The notes below the pieces were generated by a model. It made no database searches, was not told where the DNA came from, and saw only the letters and a list, made by a program, of their open reading frames with translations. Below are positions 24,036 through 35,934 of a DNA stretch of 37,901 nucleotides, in pieces. A program made the translations under genes and the position numbers. Source of the DNA: Basidiobolus ranarum (Eukaryota; Basidiobolomycota; Basidiobolomycetes; Basidiobolales); the NCBI GenBank assembly GCA_040143965.1, contig JASJQH010006927.1:1-37901 (forward strand). Reading direction: 5' to 3'. The stretch's first letter is position 1, and each line of letters starts with the position of its first letter.

Positions 24036-24734
24036 GTTCTAGTTTTTAAGTTGGTTAAGTATGAAAGGGTAATGGTTTGACAATTGGTTTTCTGACAGAA
24101 CTTGTCGTCACTTGTAAAATTTCGAGTCTCTATGCTCTGTAATACCATTCATTAATTATCCCAGATACTTTCCCCTATTTCTTTTGGGGGATTATCTGAA
24201 TTGCTAGTCTGGAAAATTAGCGATATCTCTAAGCATTAAATTTAGCGAATATTCTAATATTTGGTTTAATTTGAACAAGTCAATCACTACATGTGGTTCT
24301 GGTGAAAAAAGCGTTGGCTTCCATGCTTAATATATCGATTGAACACTGGGTTAGGGGTTTGACTCGAAAATTTGTTAACGTTTTAACTAAATCACCCGAC
24401 TCGTGAAATGATTGACCAATGAAATATTTGATCTGAGAACGAAGTGTAAACAAACATTGGTAAACGAAAGATGTATGCTCAAGTGATGTAAATTTTGTTA
24501 CCTCACGAAAAGGAAAAAAGCCCAACAGTGTGTGTGCACAGTAGTTTTACTTTCTGAATTGAAGTGATTTCACGGTGGACAACTATCCTTCGAGAGCATT
24601 TAATCTGTTAACTCTTTCTAGCAGAACTGGATACTTTTATTGGAATTTTTGAATTCTTTCCCTTTCGAATTTTGGTGCGATTTCCTTCCAACCATCTATT
24701 TATAAGCATAACTATTACGATATAATACGAAAAT
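24036..24734. promoter_or_regulatory. Divergent VIRMA/kinesin promoter region
   Basis: About 700 bp between divergent starts, AT-rich. A telobox-like GGGTTAGGGG lies at 24348-24357, the reverse complement of the CCCTAACCC words between ATPase and LTN1. An 81-codon minus-strand ORF (24280-24525) shows no recognisable domain and I leave it uncalled. Confidence 0.5.
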
Positions 24735-27700
24735 ATGACTCTGCAAGGTGGTGCCAAACGACTCAGTAATGGTACCGAGAAAAACAAGCAAGATTACAAA
24801 GTTAACGTGGTATGTAGAGTTCGTCCTTTTCTACCTCATGAAGAATCCGACGGGTCAGTTACTGTCGAAGGCAACTCCATAGCGATAGTAAACCAACGAA
24901 ACAAAAGTGAAAATCTGAAATACAGGTAACTTAATATCTACAAAATCTTCTCTTACATGTGACTTACTTATAAACCGATTTTAGCTTTGATTCGTGTTAT
25001 GGTCCTGACGCAAAACAGCGTACAATTTTTGATAAAGACGTGAAACCATTGATTCAAAATATTTTCAAAGGGCTTGTATGTAGACTTTTTTGTTTTGTTT
25101 TTTTTGTGTATGCAAAGGGGATTATTATTTATCTATTGACTATTTAAACTTTTTAGAATGCCACTGTCTTTTGTTACGGCGTAACCGGAGCAGGTTGATA
25201 TTGATTAACATTTCAGCTGTCAAGTCCAATCTCAATTAGTTAACTGTTCTTGTGTATTTTTTTAGGCAAAACACATACAATCCAAGGAACCGACAAAGAT
25301 CCTGGTATCATTCCACGTACTCTTCAACGAGTTTTCAAAGAGAAAAAGAAGCGTCCAGAATTAGATATTAAGATCTCTTACATGGAGATATACAAAGAAA
25401 ATGTGTATGACTTATTAGTACCACGAGAATCGGTAAATTCGAATCATTATTTCATCTTAAAACTCGACCTTAACCTTAAATTTCTTTAGAATGTTGGCTT
25501 GGCGATCCGTGAAGACTCCAATAGAAATATATTTGTAGCGAATCTATCTGAAGTAAATAGCTGTCTTAATCCTACTATACGATTGGAATATTTGCTAACA
25601 TCGTTATTCAGAAAACTATGACTTCTTACGATCAATTTGAGAAGATTTACACGTAAGCGTTTTTTATCAGATATAAGATTGAGTAGTATCCAAAGTATTT
25701 ACTTTTGCTTTATCTTCAAGTGCCGCTTGTAAATGCCGGTCTACAGCTAGTACGAAATTGAATATGGCGTCCAGTAGATCGCATGCGATTCTATCAGTAC
25801 AGGTATGTCTTTATTTGATAATTCCCGCTAGTATTTTTGCGTATGTTTGTACTCACACTTGGTTACAAATTAACCAGGTACAATGGAGAGATGAGGAGAG
25901 GAAGAAAACGATCACCGGAAAAGCACATCTGATTGATTTGGCTGGATCTGAAGACAATCGCAGAACCGGAAATGGAAAAGACCGTATGGCAGAAAGTGCA
26001 GCCATTAATAAATCATTGTTCGTGTTAGGCCAAGTTGTCGAAGCGTTGAATGCTGGTGCTGTAAGTATTCTTGTTCAATAATGAAATTATTAAAAATCTA
26101 TTTTAGACTGTTGCTAATAATCAGATTGGTTATTAGACTAGAATTCCGTACCGTGATTCAAAGATGACGAGAATTCTACAGGATTCTCTAGGTGGTAGGA
26201 GTTTGGCCATGATGATTGTGAATATTGCACCTGGTCAGGTGGGTAGTTGTGTTCTAAACCAAATTTTCATGAGCATATGAACTAACAATCTGTCAAAATA
26301 TATAGAAATTCTATTTAGATACACACAAGTATGTCATTTAGACGGAAATAATTCACATTTCATAGAACGATAAAACTCACCGATCTTTTTTGAACCTTAG
26401 TACGCTTAATTTCGCCACCAAATCGAAGGAGATTGTTAACAAAGCGGTTGTCCATGAAGTGGCCGGTACGTATATGATGGATTAAACTGGAATTTCGAAG
26501 GAGCTCTTAATTAAATTTACTTAATTTTTAGATCAGCCTAAATTCGTGAAGCCGACGACTCTCTCTAGTTTAGGAAAGGCCCAGAGAATTTTGCCATCTG
26601 CTCCTAGTGCTCCTAGTGCCCCCAGCGTCTCTGCTGCCTCCACGGCCTCTACGATCAGCAATGCACCGAATAAACGACAGCGTTTAAGTGACACTACTTC
26701 AGATTTTGTTGTTCCCAAAAAAGTAGTCAAGAAAGACCGCAAGAGTGATAGTGTAATTGAAACTATGGAGGTCACTGCGAAGAACAAGAAGATTACTGAT
26801 ACAGATCTTGAAGAAAGAGTGCAAAAAATATTGGAGCAAAAGATGAAGGAGTATTCAGGATCTTCGCAATTTAGGTAAGTCTAATAATAATGATACCACC
26901 CGAAATCTAATTACTCAAAGCACCTTACCATCCGTATCTTTAGTTCGATGGTAAATTTGAAGAAGAACCCTCTGAACGTCAAGTAATTAACCATTTCTCG
27001 ATATATTTATATCAATATGTACTAATTGAATCCATTTTCTCTCGAAAGGTATGGACAATCAGAAGCCATGGAGATTGCTGATTTACTGACTCCCTCTACG
27101 AAAACGAAAAATGCCAAGGCATACATTGTTCGTGGGAAATTATTACAACAACAAGGACAACTTGAATCAGCTCTGGGTTATTTTGAGAAAGGTATTGTCC
27201 GAATGGTGCCATATTCTTCATCTATCTTAAAGTATGTTTATTAATCGATACGATTCAATTAGCTGCCGTTTTTGTTCCCAATAATGATAAATTGCGTAAA
27301 CGTATATCAGGCATTCAAGCGATCTTAAACGATCCTGATTATACTCGAACCACCACCACCACCACTACAAGGCGGATATTTGAAAGTTCCAAACTTCGTG
27401 ATTCCACTGGATCTGGTGATGATTATGTGGAAGAAGAGGAAGAAGATGAGGAAGAGAATATTGAGGATCACAAATATAAGTACAAATATGGAGTTGAAAG
27501 CGAGAAAGATTTAACCGAAATTGAGAAAGAAATATTGACCATCGTAAACAGTGGTAAATTACGTATGATAAAGACGTTAAAAGGTGTAGGTGAGAAACGT
27601 GCTAATCAGGTAAGAGTTATCCATATCATATGATATGTTACAGTATGGAAATTAATCTCCCTTGACTCTCTAGATCGTAGATTATATTGGGTTAAAAGGA

Positions 27701-27784
27701 CCTATCGCCACTCCCAAAGAGCTCATTCACGCTGGATTGAGTGAAAATGTTATTGCGAATATTGTCAAGGGAAACTCTGTTTAA
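24735..27784 (+). CDS. Kinesin-10 family chromokinesin (KIF22/Kid-like)
   Basis: Plus-end motor that binds chromosome arms and pushes them outward in mitosis. Sixteen exons: 24735-24925, 24985-25075, 25157-25193, 25266-25432, 25490-25552, 25612-25652, 25721-25802, 25878-26060, 26137-26238, 26306-26328, 26401-26465, 26532-26874, 26944-26982, 27049-27191, 27263-27609, 27674-27784. They sum to about 675 aa; human KIF22 is 665. The motor (about 20-350) has the P-loop GVTGAGKT at 102-109, split by an intron, switch I NMASSRSH at 211-218 and switch II DLAGSE at 244-249. The neck is followed by Ser/Ala/Pro-rich sequence and a basic region, then a Thr run and an acidic block. The C-terminal 70 residues form a helix-hairpin-helix DNA-binding unit ([20 protein letters not shown]) as in Kid. 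Two exons are only 23 and 37 nt. Confidence 0.94.
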
Positions 27785-28454
27785 ACAGAGAAACATGTTC
27801 TAAACCTCACTCAATAGAATCTCTCTCTGGAAGGGAATGGGTGTGAGAAAGGGAAGAAAATGAGAGGAGAAGAGAAGATAGGGAAGAAAAGGAAAGGAAA
27901 AGGGAGGGGAAGGAGAGAGGATATTTTGAATATTTTCCCTTTTGTCAAAGAATAGTAAGAATTCGGTTGACATTATTTATTTCTCGTATAACTATACTTT
28001 ATCTTCACTTCTCACTATTTATCTTGATTTTGTTTTCTTTATTGATGTTTTTTTTCTATTTATTTATCTCCTTGCCTTTACTTTTACCTTCATCTTCACA
28101 TTTACCTTTACCCTCACCCTCACCCTTACCCAAATACCCACCGACATTACTCTCAATCCAGACCTTACCAAGAATCTCTTGTAAATAAATTCACTTATTG
28201 TTCCCAAACCATTTTTTTATATCGGATGAAATATATCCAACGATTGTTTATTTTATGGTAATGAAGGATAAGTAAAGTAATGAATTATGTTTTGTATAAG
28301 GGGAAGGGGGGAGGGGGAGGGAATGAGGGAATAAATCATCCATAACAGAGTAAGCATTCTTTAAAACCAGATGATTAAAAAACCATGATTTTGATTCTAT
28401 ATTAAATCAATTTATCAACTTCATTCCATTCGATTCGATTCGATTCAATCCAAT
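27785..28454. other. Convergent gap between kinesin and COPA with R/Y tracts
   Basis: About 670 bp between convergent stops. It contains a nearly pure purine tract (27829-27922, plus strand), a pyrimidine-rich tract (about 28065-28141, same strand), a G-rich run at 28300-28321, and a small (GATTC)n-like run just before the COPA stop (about 28423-28455). ORFs of 73-80 codons in the pyrimidine tract are low-complexity artefacts. Confidence 0.7.
28300..28321 (+). other. G-quadruplex motif
   Basis: Four G runs of 4, 6, 5 and 3 separated by loops of 2, 1 and 1 nt, all A. This fits the G3+N1-7 rule with very short loops, which generally gives very stable quadruplexes. It would lie in the kinesin 3' UTR or just beyond it, or as C-runs in a long COPA 3' UTR transcript. 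Confidence 0.75.
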
Positions 28455-31400
28455 TCAATTCATCAATTTCAAACCAACTGCTGAACCACCAATTTTAGAG
28501 ATCTCACAGATTCTACATAATTCACCGGCATACTCTGGTTTGTATGATGCTTGACAATATGGACATTGAGTCTTAGGATTATTCTGATAAATAGGTGTGA
28601 AAGAAGTAGCACAGACAGTGAATGGATTGTATTGATCATATTCGATAGGAATTTCATCACGAGATGTTTGATCACTGATTGTCTGAACCTTACGTGCCTA
28701 GATGAACAAATGTTAATATACTAGTGATAATACATTCAATTAATAGTCTATTTTCTTACCTGAGTCGCGATCTGAGGAGGTGGTGCGAGTTCAAGTAAAC
28801 GACGTGCAAACATAGATGCAGATAAACAATTCTTGGTTTTGAAACTCAATGTCATAGCTGATCTCAAGCTGAGTTGTGAGTGAATAGGTTCTAATTCACA
28901 ATGAGTGAAGTAAGCGGCCAACTCCAATGCACGTTTGACACTCTCTGGTTCTTCCATTGAAAGTTCCCGTCTTATCTTTTCCATTGAAAGTCCGAGTAAG
29001 TATTCCCGACAAAATCCTATCATCTTTTGGATCTCTTCAGCTTCTGAAGGGTTCGATACAACTACAAATGCAAATGAATGCAAAAGTGTTCGGAAAAGTT
29101 CGATCGCTTCTGGGAATTTACCTGCGGAGGTGGCTTTGTAGGCATTACGAAGGATTCCAAGCAGATACTCCATATTGTAGAGGGTAATAGGATGAGCCTT
29201 AGAAAGTTGTGTCTCTTCCCAATTACGACGAACTGGGACTGGGACAGATGGTGTGGTTGGATTGCATGACAAGGTGGTACGACTAGCTTGATAAATGGTC
29301 AAGAACTGAGACTTGAGTGGGGCAAAGTTAATAGCTCCAATCTGTGCATTTAATAGCTGCATTGCAGTATCAAAAGATCCTGCGGCGACATGATCTGCTA
29401 CTATAGAGGAATTCTTACACCATAAGTCGAACTCACTGACCCCAGAAGATGGCATAACAAACTCTGCTGGGCTACCTCCATTTAGTAAATCAGCTCCCAA
29501 GTCAGCATCCAGTTTCAAATCCGCGTCAAGATCCCAGCCAGACCCTTCGACAATTTCATCATACTCACCAATATGTACTTGTTTAGATACTCCTTCGAGG
29601 TCATTATCTCCCCAATCCTCATCAATCTCACCCATCTCTTCATGGGTGTCCATTTGATCGGATGCTGCAATATTTGCGAAAGCTTTCTCAAATGGACTCT
29701 TAGAGATGCCCAAGACAGGCCAGTTAGCACCACTGCTGTCTGTGACAGGAGCGGCAGGCTGGAGTAATTCACCAAGAGGTAGAGTTTCAGTGATATCTTC
29801 TGGAGACAAACCAGCAGTAGCAAGAATATTATTAGCGTGCTCCTCAAAGCCATGGGACTTGGCAGTAAGATACGCAAGAGGATCTATATGTGATAGTTCA
29901 TTAGAAATGAGAAAAACTAATGAATATTGCTATGCTATCTTACATTGACCAACTTCTAAGAGCATTTGAATTCTTTCTTCAACATCACCAAGATACAAAG
30001 CATTATGGAAGCGAGACATCTGATCGTTACGATGCTCAGCAATCTTCATCATTTTCTTTAGATTCCCAGTATTTCCGGTGATCAAGTAAAGGAAGGATAG
30101 ACGATCATAATTTTTAACTCGTTGGTAAGTCATTTCTACGATCTAATGAAACCTCATCTGTTAGTGATATTCCTCGATTCCCATGAATTTAAACCACTGC
30201 AATTTACCTGTTGATTACCATGCTTCAAGGCTTCAGAACTCAAACGGTTCCAGCATTCCTCTTTATCGATCACCTTGGCAGTCTCAAGGGCGACATCGAG
30301 ATTACCACATTCCAAAGCCAATTCGAATCGAGTTCGCTCGTCTTTAACGAAATGTAATGCGATCTAGAAGTAGAAATACAAGAATGTTAGGGTAAAATAG
30401 AGATTGGAATAGATGTCCAAGTAGAGACAGACCTCAGGATAGCCAATCTTTTGTAGATAAGCAATAACGGATTGCCCGACGAGATTCGAGTGCTTAATGA
30501 TATGAAGAACATCATCATAGTTCTTGTTAATAAGGGCAAGCTTGAATCGATATTCAGTAGGATCAATAGTAGTAACACGAGTTTTGGCCTCACGATCCAA
30601 AGAGTAGATATTCTTTCCCTTGACTTTGGTCAAGTACAAAGGATGCTCGATGCTTCGGATGATTCCGTTATCACTAACAACCATAGATTTAGTAAAGCTT
30701 AATAATAACCCACAACTTTCTAACGTAAACCTATATTTACCCTTGTGGAAGCAAGTATTTGATATGGTTCAATGTAGTATAAAGGAAAACCCCTGTATCA
30801 TCGAAAACACCACTCTTAATACGGATTGTCTCATGGATCTGGCACTTCTGAGTCAAGTCCTTAGTAGCCAGAGTAATGGCTAATCAAGAAAGGTGTTAGA
30901 GAGTAGAAAATGAGGAATAATAAAACGATGTACGCACTGTGTTTGCTCAATAGAGCTACAGTAGCCATATCTGTAGACCAAACTACATATTTGACCGCCT
31001 CAACATTCAGCTCGGCAACAGTCTGACGTTGTTGGATATCATAAAGGATAACACTAGTAGGAGTAGACAACAGAATGTTACCACCGGGTGCATGGAAGAT
31101 GTCAACCACAGTAGTGGGTGGTGTAACGGTTTTCGTGGTGGCATTGGAAAGATCTCTGATGGTAATTGTCTTTGGAAAGAATATAAACAATGGAACAGTG
31201 AGTTAATTGAAAAGTATAATCATACCTGAGTTGATTTTTCTAAAACTGCAAATCGATTACGTGCAATGAAAATCGCCGACGATCCATTACCACGTTTAGG
31301 CTCAGCTCTCATGGGTTCTCCACCAACATTATCTCTGGGCAAATTGAATAACTCGTAAACACTGTTGTCGTTATTCACCTAAGTCATTAACTAGATTTAG

Positions 31401-33011
31401 TACTGAATTTCATAACGAATTTCATTCTAGCATCCTCGCTTACTGTTGTGATCAGCACTGCATGTTCGGCAGGATTATAAGAAAGTGTACGAGGAGAAAC
31501 GAAATTGTTGGATCTAGTAAAGGTGGCAACGGGTGCATCAACAGACTTGTTGAAATCATAAACACAGATGTTGCTTTCTTTAGCGTAGAATAAGGAATTC
31601 TGATGAGTAGAGTAGGCAGGGCGTTCTCTCTCTAACTTGAATACAATTAATCCACTGTCATGGCCTAAATTTAATGTTTATTTGGTTAGCATTTGAACTA
31701 GGAATTGAGCAGACCATGCAAGACACTTTACCTGCAGCAAAGAGATTCAACTCTGGATGTGCACAGAGTATCCAGAAACGGTCATGTTCTCTTCTGAATG
31801 TCTGGAGCAAAGTTCGTTTAGACATATCCCATACACGAATGGATTTGTCTTCACCATTAGAAACGATCAATTCTTGGCGAGGATGGAATACCACACTGGA
31901 TACATTGTTGAAGTGACCGCGACAAGTGTCAACTTCCCAAGCTTTAGCATCTATATTCAAGAAAGTTATATATCAGACTGATCGCTCTTACATTAGGTTA
32001 CATTGAATCTAAAGTTACAAACCATTATATCTCCAAAGTTTTACTTGTCTATCGTCTCCACTAGAGACAATCAAAGGAAGATCGGCATGGAATGAAACCC
32101 AATTAACACCACGGTCATGACCCTCGAGAACAAATTTGACCATGGCATCTGTGTTTCCAAACACGTCTTGAGAACCAGGACCGGAACGACTGGCAGAGTT
32201 TTCAAATGAAGAGCTAGGACCGGCGTTTTTCTTGCAGAGTCCTGACAGTTTGAGAAATGATTAGACCATTTATAAATAGGAATCATGGCAATGTCTACGA
32301 TATACCAGAAATATCCCATATCCTAACGGTTTGATCCAAACTAGCTGAAACAATCAAGTTTTCTTTATGATGGAACTGGGCACACATAACATAATGGTTA
32401 TGTCCGGTTAGCACGGCAATGCAAGCACGTGATTGCCAATTCCAAATACGAATAGTTTGATCATCAGAAGCACTGATAATCCAAGGATGCTCATGGTGAA
32501 AGAATACAGTTCTGATATAATCCAAGTGACCGGTGAGAGTGAACATGCATCGTTTTGTTTTCAAGTTCCATACTTTAATCTTAGCATCATCACCTCCGGA
32601 CACGAACAAAGGTTGGGTTGGGTGAAAAGCTACACCACGAACAGGACCTATTGGAATATCATTTTCGACCAAAGTTAATATTTCATTTCAACTATGTTTT
32701 CCGATGGTCCTGATAATAAAGAATATATTTCAAAATAAAGTATATGCTAACCGTCATGCTCTTCAAAGCGTTCGATTAAAGTCCCCATTCTATAATCCCA
32801 GAGTTGTACTGCGCCATTATGAAGAGACGAGAGAATCCAAGGTCGTTTCGGATGAAAAGTAAGTCCCTTCACGCGGTTGCTCTTAGACTCGAACTACTCG
32901 GATGAAGCATTCACACAAACAAAAAATTAAACGAAACAGTATTTTAGTCTTTAGCTCTTCAACTGTAATAGACAGTAGAAAGAATTAGCAAACCTTTGTA
33001 AGCATCTGCAT
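28455..33011 (-). CDS. COPA: Coatomer subunit alpha (COPI coat)
   Basis: Alpha-COP is part of the B-subcomplex of the COPI coat and binds KKXX cargo for Golgi-to-ER retrieval. Exons: 33011 or 33005-32994, 32893-32752, 32647-32306, 32241-32023, 31950-31732, 31664-31444, 31378-31226, 31169-30938, 30879-30741, 30673-30433, 30363-30208, 30142-29944, 29883-28760, 28697-28455. They give about 1213 aa (from MLTK) against 1224 in human. The first exon encodes only MLTK (or MQMLTK), matching human MLTKFETKS across the intron. WD40 repeats fill about 1-320 ([45 protein letters not shown] EVDTCRGH). Then come the second propeller and solenoid, an acidic linker, and the epsilon-COP-binding C-terminal domain with paired Cys. 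The acceptor before 30673 was preferred because it restores GDNGIIRS as in human GDYGIIRT. One donor, GTCTGT after 30433, is weak. Confidence 0.97.
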
Positions 33012-33590
33012 GTTGGGCAAAGAGTATAACTTATGTCAGAGAAGGCTTTGCTAACAAAAGAGCACTCTACGTATCCTAAATTATCACTCAAATGGTCGAT
33101 GATCCAATGATGTCTTGTATACGCTTTTTGTTTACGATCCAATTGGGTTGAAGGTATACGAAGCATCATATCTGTCATTCATGCTTGTAATATGAAGATT
33201 TCATTGATTTTACTAAGAAAATCCTCTCAATCTAGTCAATTTCTTAACTAAACATGATTAGCAATACGTGGATTTTTCTCACAAACGGATGATAAAGTAC
33301 AAAGCATAAGAACTTGTCAATTGAAAATAATATTTATTTCTTCTAGTATTTAGGGAAATTACCGAATTCTATTAAACGCCGCTTTTTCAAATCAAAACTT
33401 CATGACAGGGAAGTGATGCGGCAATCGATAAGAGAGGGAAAAGGTATATTACAGACATTGACATATTGGTAGAATGTTAAACATACATCCAATACGTGAA
33501 GATAAACATTTGGTAATAATAAAGAATAAATGGTATAAATATTCTGAAATGCGATGGCTGTCGTCGTCAAAAGTACATAGTATTGTAGTT
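33012..33590. other. COPA upstream region
   Basis: About 580 bp between two minus-strand genes, holding the COPA promoter and the SRA1-domain gene's 3' UTR. A 75-codon minus-strand ORF (33178-32951) starts here and overlaps the COPA start in another frame; it may be an upstream ORF of the COPA mRNA. No telobox or other repeat was seen. Confidence 0.45.
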
Positions 33591-34148
33591 CTATTGCTCA
33601 GAAGTGGATTTTTGGTACAAATCTAACAGACGCTTCAAACCAACTAACCATCTACCTTCGGTATCGAATTCGGTTGTCATCAAAGCTACATGGACACTCT
33701 GCGCCTTGGTAAAATCCTTCTCTTCGATTGCTATTGTAGAGTGTGAGAATTAGTTGCAAGTTGAGAAAAAAGAATGTTGCTTCTAAGCATACCTTTGACC
33801 ATCACTTCAAGTTGAGCTAATAGGGATGAACTTAAAGTATCATTCTGAAGTTTATCAAATAACAAGTTGAGCCTCTTTTCAGTGTCATCAAGCATACGTT
33901 TTTGGCTGGGCTAATAAGAAACAGTTAAAATAGGCTCTTTAAAGTGACAATATTGTTAAAGTATTTACGTTTTGCTCTTTGCAGATTAATAAATATTCTT
34001 GTAAATGTTGTAATAAAGCCTGCTCTTCGAGTTCCCGTTCTTCGGTGGTGTGAGTGGGTTTTTTGAATATAGCATCACTTGGGTCATTCCAGTGTCCAGT
34101 GGAAGCATGTCCTTGGCCTCGAAAATCACTGTAGATGGCAGTACTCAT
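33591..34148 (-). CDS. SRA1/SRAP-domain protein (Sec31 C-terminus-like fold)
   Basis: Three exons (34148-33969, 33910-33793, 33730-33591) give 145 aa. Residues about 60-140 form the SRA1 helical domain (KRMLDDTEKRLNLLFDKL, then AQLEVMVKAIEEKDFTKAQ, ending GRWLVGLKRLLDLYQK). Compare KKRMALLVQEL and QWMVGVKRLI in the human steroid receptor RNA activator protein. The same domain ends the COPII coat protein Sec31. The N-terminus contains DFRGQGHASTGHWNDPSD, which resembles SRAP-type N-termini with a Trp-Asn-Asp-Pro motif. Whether it acts in transcription/RNA binding or in vesicle coats is unknown. Its neighbour encodes COPI alpha, but adjacency alone proves nothing. It is divergent from the tetraspanin. 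Confidence 0.78.
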
Positions 34149-34926
34149 GTTGTGCGAAATAGTTGGAAGTCTAATTTTAGGAAATACCCAGACTTTATAT
34201 AACTTGTCATGATAAAGGAATAATATTTTGGTTTGCACCAATGAAGTGCAGGAAATTCTATGATTTGCTATATTTCCTCATCACCGATATAGCAACTAGA
34301 TAACAAAGTAAAAATAATACTCCAATCAGCCAATCAAACAGGATATATAGATATATAATTAGCACGATAAATACGTGGAGAAAAGCATGAAAACGAGAAC
34401 TTTGCATATCTTTCAAGTTACATTAAAAACACCGTACGTGTGCACCATACGTGTGTAACCGGACTCAAGCTTAAAAGACTTGTACAATTTCTCCTATCAT
34501 ACTTGCGGAAATGTGTGGAGAATTATAGTTTGTCTTGCAAGCGATGCAACTACGTGTTCATCCTGCGGTAAGCGATAAGCAGCAAGGCATTACATAACAA
34601 ATATTAAAATGGCTATTTCGAGGATATATTCGATATTGATCTGTCTGATTAAACCCTACTTGTGTGATTAAACCCTACTTGTGTAATTAAACCCTACACT
34701 GGGGCCAAGCTAATATGGCTGTAAATAATATATTGGTCACGTGAGTCGGTTTCAAATAACAAATCCCAGCTTGAGAGAAGTTACCATACCATAGCTTGAG
34801 CTCCATATTAAATTGAAAGATGGTTCTTTTTATAGATACTTTGAGGTAAATGATTCGCGTCATGCCATTGTGTTGATGCGAATAAAAGACTACTCTTGTA
34901 CTCCTTGGTAGGTAATCATCCCTCAA
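34149..34926. promoter_or_regulatory. Divergent SRA1-domain/tetraspanin promoter region
   Basis: About 780 bp, non-coding, including a 19-bp tandem repeat (34646-34700) whose units share TTAAACCCTAC. A 79-codon minus-strand ORF (34687-34926) has no features of a protein family and I do not call it. Confidence 0.45.
34646..34700 (+). repeat. 19-bp tandem repeat, almost three copies
   Basis: Units 34646-34664 and 34665-34683 are identical (TGATTAAACCCTACTTGTG); the third, 34684-34700, has TAATTAAACCCTAC and is partial. Each unit carries AAACCCTA, a telobox-like core (AAACCCTAA is the plant-type form). It lies 227 bp before the tetraspanin ATG. Confidence 0.85.
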
Positions 34927-35868
34927 ATGTCACATGTATTACATCGTAGGGCGGTGCTCACCACTGATTCCCTAACAGAAACCTTAGTGCACCGACTCAG
35001 TAGTCCAATATCGTCACTACTCGGCCCAGAAGAGAGGCTTTCGAAGTCCATTGACAGGAATTCCAACAGAGCAAATGATCGATACCTCTCCACTCCTCTC
35101 GCAGGCCAGAAGTGGAACAAATCCAAATGGTTTCTACTGTGTGGATATGGCGTAGTATGTAGCTTGTCAACCGCAATTTCCACTTGAACTCACATTTAGA
35201 TCAACTCAGATGTTTTGCATTGGTTTAGTTATATTTCTAGGGAGTATGCTGACTTGGGGTGATGGCTATCACCGAGCGGCAGTAGTGACAGTGGGAAACA
35301 TGCGAATTCTAATCATTGCGACTATTGCTAGTATTCTAACCATTCTCAACTCATTGGTGGCCTTCTATGGGATTCTGAAAAACAATCGAAAAATACTGAC
35401 CATGTGCACCATAGCACTTTGGCCTCTCTTTGCATTGACTGCTTCATGTGGATATCTTGCTTACAAGCGCTCACTGTGGAATCTTCGCTCAAAATTAGGT
35501 ACTCAGTGGCGCGGTTTCACTGACGATCAACGGTTAATCGTTCAAAATAATGTAAGTACCTTTAGATATATGTAGGTATCCTTCCATCAGCTAACTATGA
35601 TCGGTTAAACTAGCTCCATTGCTGTGGGTTTCAAGGACCACTAGACCACGCAGCACTCTCGAACAAATGTTACATTCGTAGTTTACTCCCCGGATGCTTT
35701 GGAAAGTATTATCGATTTAGCGCAATGGCCCTGAAAGTAACTTATATCACTGCATTTGTCTTGTTGATTCCACACTTGGCCATGATCTTTACAGCTATCT
35801 TATGTTCTAACCATATTGATAACAAATTCAACCGCCACCCACCGCCTATTATAAATTCAAATAAATGA
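34927..35868 (+). CDS. Tetraspanin family membrane protein
   Basis: Three exons (34927-35154, 35210-35551, 35614-35868) give 274 aa. A hydrophilic N-terminal tail of about 65 residues is followed by four membrane segments: WFLLCGYGV...FLGSMLTW across the first junction; ILIIATIASILTILNSLVAF; MCTIALWPLFALTASCGYLA; and ITAFVLLIPHLAMIFTAILC. The large loop between TM3 and TM4 carries the family signature HCCGFQGP, plus two later Cys (NKCYIR and PGCFG), enough for two disulphides. The loop is short for an animal tetraspanin but fits fungal ones. Tetraspanins organise membrane microdomains; a fungal example, Pls1, acts in appressorium function, but orthology to it is not claimed. The first donor was taken as GTATGT at 35155; GTAGTA three bases earlier is also possible in frame. 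The 3' end lies about 65 bp from an LTR. Confidence 0.85.
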
Positions 35869-35934
35869 TCCCAGAAAAACCCTGAAATCTCTGCAGCATT
35901 TATAATATTAACCATCCATAATTATGGAGGTAAG

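Noticed and set aside
27942-28188. 80- and 73-codon plus-strand ORFs after the kinesin stop
   Set aside because: They translate the pyrimidine tract into Phe/Leu/Thr runs and fall in the 3' flank.
28423-28465. GATTC/CAATTC repeats as a regulatory array
   Set aside because: Short, imperfect, and overlapping the COPA stop; simple sequence drift is enough.
30673-30702. COPA exon extended to include an upstream ATG (MVVSDNG)
   Set aside because: The acceptor before 30673 gives GDNGIIRS, matching human GDYGIIRT; the longer form would add residues absent from the family.
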